In this document: in pieces, positions 16,737 to 23,245 of the stretch
Numbering within the stretch: the first letter of the stretch is position 1
How the letters are laid out: the number at the start of each line of letters is the position of its first letter
Assembly: GCF_000484535.1 (NCBI RefSeq)
Contig: NC_022600.1
Coordinates: 4,022,234-4,086,233, forward strand
Origin: Gloeobacter kilaueensis JS1
Lineage (GTDB): Bacteria > Cyanobacteriota > Cyanobacteriia > Gloeobacterales > Gloeobacteraceae
Length of the DNA stretch: 64,000 nt
Reading direction: 5' to 3'
The notes under the pieces: model-generated
Seen by the model: only the letters and a program-made list of their open reading frames with translations
The model's database searches: none
Told to the model about the DNA's origin: nothing
Made by a program: the position numbers and the translations under genes

Positions 16737-16942
16737 ACCGGCCCGACTTCTCCGCTATGACCCTCGCTGAACTGAAAGCCCACATGCTCGCCCATCGGGA
16801 AGATGCCGAGGCTTTCTACGCTTACATGGACCGTTCCGACGCCGAGCGCCCTGTGCTCGCCATCTTTGAATCGGGTGAACCTCTGACTCAGGGAGCGCTC
16901 GATCGCATCCGTCGGGAGCGGCACAAGCAGAGTAAAAGCTGA
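16733..16942 (+). CDS. DUF6887-type small protein
   Basis: 69 residues from the ATG at 16733, which overlaps the DUF4926 stop. Reads MNRPDFSAMTLAELKAHMLA and HREDAEAFYAYMDRSDAERP, the pattern of short cyanobacterial DUF6887 proteins that are usually found next to small toxin-like partners. Third gene of the DUF6883/DUF4926 operon. Confidence 0.75.
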   Translation: MNRPDFSAMTLAELKAHMLAHREDAEAFYAYMDRSDAERPVLAIFESGEPLTQGALDRIRRERHKQSKS

Positions 16943-16967
16943 GGAGCGTTGGTGCCGTCCAGGCTGC

Positions 16968-16988
16968 GGGCCGTTGTCCCAACGGCCC
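16968..16988 (+). terminator. GC-rich hairpin after the DUF6887 gene
   Basis: GGGCCGTT / AACGGCCC, 8-bp arms and five-base loop, 26 bases after the operon's stop. It lacks a T tract, so termination is likely but not certain. Confidence 0.5.
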
Positions 16989-17069
16989 CGAGGCACGTCC
17001 GGCAACACCCCTGAAAATTAGTGACGCTAGTAGTGACGGATTGCTGGAAATACTGTCCAGAGCTTATCA

Positions 17070-17241
17070 GCGCCGGTCTTAAAAACCGGAGAAGGGAAAC
17101 CTTCCGTGGGTTCGAATCCCACCCTCTCCGCTTACATTTCAGCCCCAAACCCTTTTGGAATGGGGCTTTTTAGTGTTCGCGCTCTTCCCAGGCGACAGGG
17201 ACAGACGTGTACAGAGTGGTATGGAAAGGGATAGAATTTAG
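17070..17241 (+). repeat. Direct repeat 2: tRNA-Ser 3' fragment and flank (att-type site)
   Basis: Carries the anticodon arm to the 3' end of tRNA-Ser (through G17130) with the anticodon loop CTTAAAA instead of CTTGAAA, then the same following sequence as repeat 1 with scattered changes. The tRNA 5' half is missing, so it is not a functional tRNA. It separates two islands. TTAGTGACGCTAGTAGTGACG just before it (from 17018) also occurs just after repeat 1 (from 12071). Confidence 0.9.
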
Positions 17242-17252
17242 CCACGCTCTGA

Positions 17253-18119
17253 GAGCTTGTTTATAAAGTCGCTTCAGATTTTGGTGGGTGCAAGCGCTTG
17301 AGCATCAGTCGGATCATCGACACGTACACCATCGCTTCATGCGTCTCCGGCCATTGCTCATAATCTTTACTCAAACGACGACAGCGACCTAGCCAACCAA
17401 ACGTTCGTTCCACCACCCATCGTTGGCGCTGCACCACAAAACCCTTGCCCTGCTTTTCGACGATTTGTACCTTCCAGCCACAGACCCGCTCGATTGCCTC
17501 ACCTAAAGGTCCCTGATAACCCTGGTCAGCCATCACCGTCAAAAGGCGCGGTTGCTGGTCTTTCATGCCCATCAGCACCCCCACTGCTCCCTGGCTGTCA
17601 TGGATGTTGGCCGCATGCACAAAGACAAACAGGAGCAAGCCAAGGCTGTCTACGGCGATATGGCGCTTGCGGCCCTTGAGCTTTTTGTTGCCGTCGTAGC
17701 CCGTCTCGAAGCCCCTTTTTCTGTGCTCTTGACTGACTGGCTGTCGAGTAAGGCCAAGCTGGGGTCCGCCTCCCGCCCGGCCTGCAGGCGCACCCGCTGC
17801 CTGAGAGTGCGGTTGATCGCCTCCCAGACGCCTTTATTTCTCCAGCGGGCAAAGTAAGCGTAGACCGTCTGCCAGGCCGGGAACTCACTGGGCAACATCC
17901 GCCATTGGCAACCGGTGCGGTTGAGGTAGAAGATGGCGTTGAGCACCTCGCGCAAGTCGGTCGTGCGCGGGTGGCCGCCAAACTTCGCGGCTGGCAACAG
18001 CGGAGCAATGCAGTTCCACTCTTGGTCAGTGAGATCGGTTGGATAGGGCTTGCGAGACATCGGCACAGGGTAATTATCTGCGTAGACTATAGCTCCTTCC
18101 TATCTTTATAAACAAGCTC
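17253..18119 (-). mobile_element. IS5-family (IS427/IS1031-like) insertion sequence
   Basis: 867 bp. Terminal inverted repeats GAGCTTGTTTATAAAG are perfect (left end 17253, right end 18119). The element is flanked by the 3-bp duplication TGA (17250-17252 and 18120-18122), which fits the TNA target preference of this group. It carries a two-frame transposase. The insertion lies in the left part of the second island. Confidence 0.9.
17261..18066 (-). CDS. IS5-family transposase in two overlapping frames (OrfA/OrfB)
   Basis: OrfA (18066 to 17650) reads MPMSRKPYPTDLTDQEWNCI, CQWRMLPSEFPAWQTVYAYF and SLALLDSQSVKSTEKG. OrfB, one base back, takes over at GAAAAAGGGGCTTCG (about 17711-17721) with FETGYDGNKKLKGRKRHIAV and continues to HAANIHDSQGA, ADQGYQGPLGEA, and QRRWVVERTFGWLGRCRRLS near the end at 17261. 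Two frames joined by -1 frameshifting on an A-rich site are normal for this IS group, so the enzyme may be functional. The DDE residues lie in SLALLDSQ, MADQGY and VVERTFGW. Confidence 0.85.
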
Positions 18120-18225
18120 TGATTGGTCATCTCCACCAGCATCCCCAGGTTCTGAAGTTCGCTGGTAGTGTTCACAGTTAGCCCGCTATGAGTAACCATA
18201 GAGGGGTAAGCAGGGCTCACCGGGT

Positions 18226-18558
18226 ATGAAGTATACGGACTATCTGGAGTTTTTGAGTCCCGAAGAGATCCGCATTCGGGGACGACGCATCGGCCTGGAG
18301 AACATCCTGTGGCGGTATCTGGCCCTTAAGCAGACGCCGGAGCAGATAGCGGCAGAGTACCTGGACCTGGCCATAGAGGCGGTAGAGGCCGCCATCGCCT
18401 ACTACCGCGACCATCAAATAGAGATGAACGCCTACCTGGATGCCTGGCTTGCGCAGTCCAATCAATTGATAGAAGCTCAGGAACGCAACCCCTCGCCGGG
18501 AATAGCGCGGCTCACAGCCTTCAAAGCTGATGGGCGGGCGCGGCAGAAGACCGTGTGA
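18226..18558 (+). CDS. DUF433 antitoxin-like protein
   Basis: 110 residues. LSPEEIRIRGRRIGLENILW, then LKQTPEQIAAEYLDLAIEAV and AIAYYRDHQIEMNAYL follow the DUF433 pattern of a winged-helix domain with the phrase 'G.ri.g.riyvilwr..eG.spEeiae.yp.l....v.aAiaYY'. These proteins neutralise PIN-like DUF5615 toxins. Overlaps the toxin start by four bases (GTGA). Confidence 0.85.
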   Translation: MKYTDYLEFLSPEEIRIRGRRIGLENILWRYLALKQTPEQIAAEYLDLAIEAVEAAIAYYRDHQIEMNAYLDAWLAQSNQLIEAQERNPSPGIARLTAFKADGRARQKTV

Positions 18559-18914
18559 GCCTGCAGTTCCTCATCGACGAAAACCTGTCAAATCAGTACT
18601 GCATACAACTGTTGCGCCGCTCTCCGCAGCTGGTAGTTCATGCAATTGGGCAGGAGGGAGTGCCAGGGTATGGTGCTCCGGATCCTGAAATCTTGCGGTG
18701 GTGCGAGGACAACGATTTTGTACTGGTGACGGAAGATCGCCGCTCAATGCCTGGCCATCTCGAAGCCCACCTGGCGGCAGGGGGGCACGTTCCTGGTATC
18801 TTGACCCTCAGACCCTGGGCAAGCATGGGAGAGGTGATCGAGGAACTCCTGCTGCTGGCGGATGTAGCCGTTCCCGACGACCTGCGCGATCAGCTCGTCT
18901 TCATCCCTGTCTGA
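18555..18914 (+). CDS. DUF5615 PIN-like toxin
   Basis: 119 residues, GTG start. LQFLIDENLSNQYCIQLLRR opens with the DEN acid, followed by DPEILRWCEDNDFVLVTEDR with the second acidic patch (VTEDRR). This is the Mut7-C/PIN-like RNase fold of DUF5615. Toxin-antitoxin partner of the DUF433 gene. Placement between two att repeats fits an island stabilised by this pair. Confidence 0.85.
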   Translation: MSLQFLIDENLSNQYCIQLLRRSPQLVVHAIGQEGVPGYGAPDPEILRWCEDNDFVLVTEDRRSMPGHLEAHLAAGGHVPGILTLRPWASMGEVIEELLLLADVAVPDDLRDQLVFIPV

Positions 18915-18974
18915 TGAAAATTAACCACTCTCGTAACGACAAATTTCTGTAAATTCCTCCAGTTGTGCATCAGA

Positions 18975-19077
18975 GCCGGTCTTGCAAACCGGAGAAGGGA
19001 AACTTTCCGTGGGTTCGAATCCCACCCTCTCCGCTTACATTTCAGCCTCAAACCTTTACGGGATGGGACTTTTTAGT
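18975..19077 (+). repeat. Direct repeat 3: tRNA-Ser 3' fragment and flank (att-type site)
   Basis: Repeats 11906-12008 almost exactly, including the flank CCTCAAACCTTTACGGGATG, which differs in repeat 2. The anticodon loop is CTTGCAA and the variable arm has one change. No tRNA 5' half precedes it. It probably preserves the original chromosomal 3' flank of the tRNA gene and marks the outer edge of the tandem islands. Confidence 0.9.
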
Positions 19078-19121
19078 CATTTCCCTTCTGTCAGTTTATG
19101 CAGAATCTGGCCGGGCAGGCA

Positions 19122-19583
19122 CTAGCTCAGATTCGAGCGCTCCGGCGCGTGACCGTCGCGCTCCAGCTCGGCGAGGGCCGCCCGACCAGCGGCGGTGAGC
19201 CGCACATTATCGACATCGACCGCCCCGACGATCGGCACGTTGTCGCGCGGATCGGGGGCCGCCTCGACGCGGGGCCGCTCCCGCTCGGGGATCGGCGCGG
19301 GGGGCAGTTTGTCAGGCTCCTCTGCTTCTCCTACCTGCTTTGCCTCGTTATAGCCGCCCCTTTCGAGCCTGCGGTCGCCGTAGGAGCCGGGCTCGAAATC
19401 TCCCACGAGCATTCCTTTTTGATAGATGTAATCGATGTGGCCGATAATCTCAGCGGGAGTGGCATCGAGGTGGGTAAAGTCCCGCTCGGATAGAGCAGGT
19501 ACCGGCTGCACCTCCTCCTCTTCGAGCGCCTGTACGTGGGACAAAATAGCGTACAGCAAATCCCGACGAATCTTGACTGGCAT
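19122..19583 (-). CDS. Hypothetical protein
   Basis: 153 residues from the ATG at 19583, preceded by AGGAG; the longer start at 19625 has none. MPVKIRRDLLYAILSHVQAL followed by IIGHIDYIYQKGMLVGDFEP and VRLTAAGRAALAELERDG resembles DUF2513-type proteins, which place a winged-helix-like domain around a 'L..i...e' start and an 'I.gHl..L.e.Gll' core. Function unknown. It is the first chromosomal gene after the islands. Confidence 0.6.
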   Translation of the reverse strand: MPVKIRRDLLYAILSHVQALEEEEVQPVPALSERDFTHLDATPAEIIGHIDYIYQKGMLVGDFEPGSYGDRRLERGGYNEAKQVGEAEEPDKLPPAPIPERERPRVEAAPDPRDNVPIVGAVDVDNVRLTAAGRAALAELERDGHAPERSNLS

Positions 19584-19787
19584 GGCATTCTCCTGACTGT
19601 GTCTTGAGTGTACCAGTACAGACATTCGCGGTTGATCAGCCCTGCGATAGAGCCTGTGGGGCTCCGCTGCCCTTCTGTCTTTGCTGACAATGGCTGCGCA
19701 GTATATCTATCTTTAGAGGTATGATGGCGGTGGTCCACTTGTTCAACTCCCGCTTCCTCCGGCGGGCGGCCTCCAGGAAAAACGCTC

Positions 19788-20021
19788 GTGCCAGTTGCAA
19801 AACTTTTTTGTACAGCCTTCGGAACGGTCCTCTTTCTTTATCAGGGTGAACGTTCTTTCAATCAAACGCCCTGCCACTGCTGGCAGGTAGCCGTCCAGCC
19901 TTCGAGCCGTACTCTATTTATCTCCCAGCAGGCCATCCCCTGCGAAGCGGAGCGCGAGCCGGGGCTTGAGGATGCCGAGGCGATTGCGATGATGCTCGCC
20001 CGCCGGGCCGGTTACCGCTAA
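19788..20021 (+). CDS. Small hypothetical protein
   Basis: 77 residues from a GTG with AGGA nine bases upstream. The C-terminal half (CEAEREPGLEDAEAIAMMLA) has strong high-GC coding bias. It ends seven bases before the convergent gene. No family recognised and the start is uncertain. Confidence 0.4.
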   Translation: MPVAKLFCTAFGTVLFLYQGERSFNQTPCHCWQVAVQPSSRTLFISQQAIPCEAEREPGLEDAEAIAMMLARRAGYR

Positions 20022-20028
20022 GCTCCGC

Positions 20029-20745
20029 TCACCCACCTGGCGTCGAACTGGTAGAAGGGACCGGCGGCGGGGCTGGGGGCGTGAGTTGGGAGCGCACGTC
20101 GTTGAGGGCCTGCTCGACGGCAACGGCATCGAGATAATGGGCCTTTACTTCGCCATTGGTATCGAGTAAAAAGACGTGCAGGTGGTTGTCGAGGCTCTCG
20201 CGCTCCTTCTGCTCCGGGCTTTTATAGCGGCTGGTGGTGCGCCGGGGGGGTTCTTTAAACAGGGCGTATTCGGGGCGGGGACTGGCAGCGAGTAGGGCCT
20301 GGCGCAGCCGGCCTTCCCAATCGAGGACGAAGAAGGTGTCCGCCACCGGTGGCTGGTAGGTTCTGCCTGCCGCTGTATATTCAGCCTTGATCCGGTCCAT
20401 CTCGGCTGCGTCGCGCTCTTTGATCGTGTCGATCACGATATCTTCGGCGAAGCTGGGCACACCGACCAGGTTGACGACCCGGATGAGCTGGAAGCGGGGG
20501 TTGTCGCCAAAGGCGGATAGCAGAGCCTGATCGACCACTGCCCCGACATCTTTGGTGTCGTTGCTGCTTGCAATCACGACCGTCACCCTGTCCTTGAGCC
20601 GATCGAGGCTTATGGGTTTGCCCTGCCAATCGACGCCCGGTCCCTGGGTGAGGGGCGAGGCAGCGAGGAGCGGCGAGGCCCAGGCCATCCCCAGCGCCAG
20701 GGTGAGGGCGACGATCGCGATCTTGCACGGCTGCGGCACCGACAT
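20029..20745 (-). CDS. Secreted or periplasmic protein of unknown function
   Basis: 238 residues with a clear signal peptide (KIAIVALTLALGMAWASPLL, then AASP cut site) and GGAGG before the ATG. The mature part has VDWQGKPISLDRLKDRVTVV, VVIASSNDTKDV and later FFVLDWEGRLRQAL and FLLDTNGEVKAHY, which recalls thioredoxin-fold proteins such as YtfJ, but no CxxC is present. The C-terminus is Pro/Ser-rich. Possible envelope role. Confidence 0.65.
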   Translation of the reverse strand: MSVPQPCKIAIVALTLALGMAWASPLLAASPLTQGPGVDWQGKPISLDRLKDRVTVVIASSNDTKDVGAVVDQALLSAFGDNPRFQLIRVVNLVGVPSFAEDIVIDTIKERDAAEMDRIKAEYTAAGRTYQPPVADTFFVLDWEGRLRQALLAASPRPEYALFKEPPRRTTSRYKSPEQKERESLDNHLHVFLLDTNGEVKAHYLDAVAVEQALNDVRSQLTPPAPPPVPSTSSTPGG

Positions 20746-20758
20746 TCCTCCAGAGATG

Positions 20759-20787
20759 GCCCGTCCGCACCATCATGGCGGACGGGC
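20759..20787. terminator. Hairpin between terC and the downstream gene
   Basis: Perfect 10-bp arms GCCCGTCCGC / GCGGACGGGC with a nine-base loop. On the minus strand it follows the TerC stop by 31 bases and precedes the next gene's ribosome-binding site; no T tract follows on that strand. Confidence 0.5.
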
Positions 20788-20817
20788 TGTGCCTTTATTT
20801 TCTGCCCCCAGGTAGAC

Positions 20818-21762
20818 TCAACGCTCAAGCAGCACTTCTTTGTCTGGGGCAGCCTGTCTGCGCGCCCGCCAGAGCGAGGCGACGACCGCAACGGCGAGGA
20901 TAAGTGCGATCACCCCCAGCGACAGGGCGATCGGGATCTTGTAGATATCCACCAGCAGCATCTTGGCACCGACGAAGGTGAGGACTGCCGCGAGCCCCTG
21001 CTTGAGGTAGTAGAACTTGTCGATCACCCCGGCGAGCACAAAGTAGAGCGAGCGCAACCCGAGGATGGCAAAGACGTTCGAGGTGTAGACGATGAACGGG
21101 TCGGTGGTGACCGCAAAGATCGCCGGGATCGAATCGACGGCGAAGATCAAGTCGGTCGTCTCGACCAAGAGCAGCACCAGAAACAAGGGCGTCACCACCC
21201 ACTGCCCGGCCCGCTTCAGCAAAAAGCGATCTTCGACAAAATCGTCGGTGACCGGCAGCAACCGGCGGGCAAGCTTGAGGACCGGGTTGTCGGTGATGTC
21301 CTTTTCTTTTTTGGCGGGCAGGGCCATCTTGATGCCAGTGAAAATCAAGAAGGCACCGAATAGATAAATGATCCAGTGAAAGTGCTCCAGCAGGGCCGCC
21401 CCGGCAATAATCAATATCGCCCGCATGACTAGCGCCCCGAGTACTCCCCAGAACAGGACGCGGTGCTGGTAGATGGCCGGGACGCTGAAGGCCGAAAAGA
21501 TGAGCACAAAGACAAAGATGTTATCGACGCTCAGCGATTTTTCGATGAGATAACCGGTCAAAAACTGCAGCGCCGGTTCCGGTCCCATCCAAAAGTACAG
21601 CCCGGCGTTGAAGGCGAGCGCCAGTCCAATCCAGACGCCACTCCAGCCCAGTGCCTCCTTGAAGGAGACGGCGTGCGCCTTGCGATGAAATACCCCCAGA
21701 TCGAGGGCGAGCATCGCCAGTACGAAGAGGTTAAAGCCTACCCAAATCCAGATCGAATCCAC
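20818..21762 (-). CDS. TerC/Alx-family membrane transporter (manganese-linked)
   Basis: 314 residues from the GTG at 21762, which has GGAGG six bases upstream; an ATG at 21858 would reach into the riboswitch. About seven to nine membrane helices. EKSLSVDNIFVFVLIFSAFS has the acidic DN of the TerC family and TTDLIFAVDSIPAIFAVTTD has the second one (residues near 190). Homologues export Mn2+ or load metal onto secreted proteins. A yybP-ykoY-type leader lies upstream, so manganese control is expected. Confidence 0.9.
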   Translation of the reverse strand: MDSIWIWVGFNLFVLAMLALDLGVFHRKAHAVSFKEALGWSGVWIGLALAFNAGLYFWMGPEPALQFLTGYLIEKSLSVDNIFVFVLIFSAFSVPAIYQHRVLFWGVLGALVMRAILIIAGAALLEHFHWIIYLFGAFLIFTGIKMALPAKKEKDITDNPVLKLARRLLPVTDDFVEDRFLLKRAGQWVVTPLFLVLLLVETTDLIFAVDSIPAIFAVTTDPFIVYTSNVFAILGLRSLYFVLAGVIDKFYYLKQGLAAVLTFVGAKMLLVDIYKIPIALSLGVIALILAVAVVASLWRARRQAAPDKEVLLER

Positions 21763-21810
21763 AGTTGACCTCCAGCAGGAGCCGCAGGAACGGTGCTTCG
21801 CAGCAAAACC

Positions 21811-21935
21811 CCACGGCAAGTTCTTGTCGTGGTGGTCTCGCCAGTCGTGCCTGGGCACTTGCTACCGACCGGAGGTAAACAACCCCGGGCTGACGGCCGG
21901 TCGCCCTGCAGATGCAGGTGGCTACTCCCCATCCA
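21811..21935 (-). ncRNA. yybP-ykoY (Mn2+) riboswitch upstream of terC
   Basis: Read on the minus strand: GATGGGGAGTAGCCACC at the 5' end (GGGGAGTAGC at 21930-21921), then CGTCAGCCCGG, and GGCGAGACCACC (GCGAGACC at 21841-21834). These are the conserved GGGGAGUAG, G(U)CA and GCGAGACC blocks of the family. The 3' part is followed by a hairpin CCACGACAAG/CTTGCCGTGG with one mismatch and GGTTTT, a plausible expression platform. Position directly before a TerC gene is the classic one. Confidence 0.85.
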
Positions 21936-22005
21936 TCTTCAAAGTAACAGATGAATGTACAGTCGAGTCGATTTTCAGACACTAATTTTTGGAACCGCCG
22001 GCAAT

Positions 22006-22368
22006 TCAGGGTATGGTCTGCCAGGGCGGCGGCAGGGGCGTCCAATCGGGGAACTGCCGCTTCGGGTGTTTGTGGCGGTAGAGCATGTCCGCCACCGGCC
22101 TGCCCGCGACAAGGTGTTCTCTGACCAGTTGGGGCACCTCCTCCGGTCGCACCCGGTCGTACCAGACTTCCTGGTGGGTGGCAGGCTGAACGACGATGAG
22201 CATCGGGCCGTTGCCGCACTGGCCGAGGCAGCCGGTCTGCTCGATCTGGACGCGTTCGGCGAGCCCCTGGTGGATAATCTCCGCTTCGAGGGCAGCGAGT
22301 ACCCGGTCGCCACCGTCGCGGCGGCAGGTGCGGTTCTGACAGGCAAAAATCTGGATTGGCAGGGACAC
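22006..22368 (-). CDS. Thioredoxin-like [2Fe-2S] ferredoxin
   Basis: 120 residues. Cysteines are in FACQNRTCRRDG and TGCLGQCGNGP, the spacing of thioredoxin-like 2Fe-2S proteins (NuoE/HoxE and free-standing relatives), with the glycine-rich loop after the last Cys. The rest has VWYDRVRPEEVPQLVREHL, common in cyanobacterial members. Redox carrier, partner unknown. It is 244 bases from terC and on the same strand. Confidence 0.85.
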   Translation of the reverse strand: MSLPIQIFACQNRTCRRDGGDRVLAALEAEIIHQGLAERVQIEQTGCLGQCGNGPMLIVVQPATHQEVWYDRVRPEEVPQLVREHLVAGRPVADMLYRHKHPKRQFPDWTPLPPPWQTIP

Positions 22369-22434
22369 GACAGAGTCGGCAGTGATCGCCTGCCCAGTCT
22401 AGCGCTGCCGAATACCAGTCGGCTTTTTATCCGC

Positions 22435-22614
22435 TCAAGTCTCTGGCCGTTCGCGAAACAAAATGGCCAGCAGGCCGTCCCGGCTCGTCATCACCGAGAG
22501 GGTAAGCCGGTGTTCATCGATCGACACATTCTGAATCGCTACAGGATCGTGGCTGGACAGCCGCTCGATGACTTCCATAGCCGCTACAAGCTTCTCGATA
22601 TCAGCAGTATCCAT
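22435..22614 (-). CDS. Small hypothetical protein
   Basis: 59 residues from the ATG at 22614 (MDTADIEKLVAAMEVIERLS), acidic, ending LLAILFRERPET. No clear ribosome-binding site at this ATG; an earlier ATG at 22674 would add a cysteine-rich stretch unlike coding sequence. It may be linked to the ferredoxin gene 66 bases downstream. Family unknown. Confidence 0.45.
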   Translation of the reverse strand: MDTADIEKLVAAMEVIERLSSHDPVAIQNVSIDEHRLTLSVMTSRDGLLAILFRERPET

Positions 22615-22744
22615 CGTCGGCTGTTGGTAAACAGAAAGCAGGACAATCGTCGGACAAAATGAACAACAGGTCAATACATAAGTGTGATGGTTCCTTGACG
22701 TGGATCTGTATTCCTACAAGATCTGCCCTGGACACCCAGCCGTC

Positions 22745-23245
22745 CTAGCTGCTGCCAGGAAGCTTTTGTTGCAACTGCTGGAGAGTTTGCTGGGCCTTGG
22801 CGTTGTCCGGGTTGAGTTCGACGGCCAGCTTGAGGGCGTCGAGGGCTTCTTCGTTGCGGCTGAGGGCGAGGTACGAAAAACCGATGAGGGAGGCGGCGAA
22901 GGATTTGTCTGTTGAATCTTCGGTCAATCGAAAAGCCTGCTGGGCCTCCTGGATCGCTCCGTCGTACCAGTTGTCGCCGTAGTAAGCCTGAGCGAGGCTC
23001 AGGTGCGCCCGTGCCCAGTGGGGCTGCAACTGGGCGGCCTGGCGCAGGGCTTTTTGACCGGCGGGTGTTTGAGAAGCGGCTTCTCCGTTCATCAGGTAAT
23101 ATTCGGCGAGCATCTGGGTGCTGAAGCGGCCAAAGGCGGCAAAGCCCCCCAGGAAGGTGAAGATCGCTCCCAGCACCAGCAATTTGATGATCTGCCACTG
23201 CCGGTAGGAAGCATTGGCCAGCCAGAAGAGCACCCCTTTAGCCAT
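22745..23245 (-). CDS. Membrane-anchored TPR protein
   Basis: 166 residues from the ATG at 23245, which overlaps the preceding protease gene by eight bases. One membrane segment (residues about 20-40: LLVLGAIFTFLGGFAAFG) is followed by two or three TPR units (ARAHLSLAQAYYGDNWYDGA, ALSRNEEALDALKLAVELNP). Overlap with the FtsH-type gene suggests the two act together at the membrane, for instance as an adaptor. Confidence 0.75.
   Translation of the reverse strand: MAKGVLFWLANASYRQWQIIKLLVLGAIFTFLGGFAAFGRFSTQMLAEYYLMNGEAASQTPAGQKALRQAAQLQPHWARAHLSLAQAYYGDNWYDGAIQEAQQAFRLTEDSTDKSFAASLIGFSYLALSRNEEALDALKLAVELNPDNAKAQQTLQQLQQKLPGSS

Noticed and set aside
17070-17130. Second tRNA-Ser gene
   Set aside because: Only the 3' half is present, with an altered anticodon loop; it is an att remnant.
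18975-19033. Third tRNA gene (Ala-type anticodon)
   Set aside because: Lacks the acceptor 5' strand and D arm; it is an att remnant.
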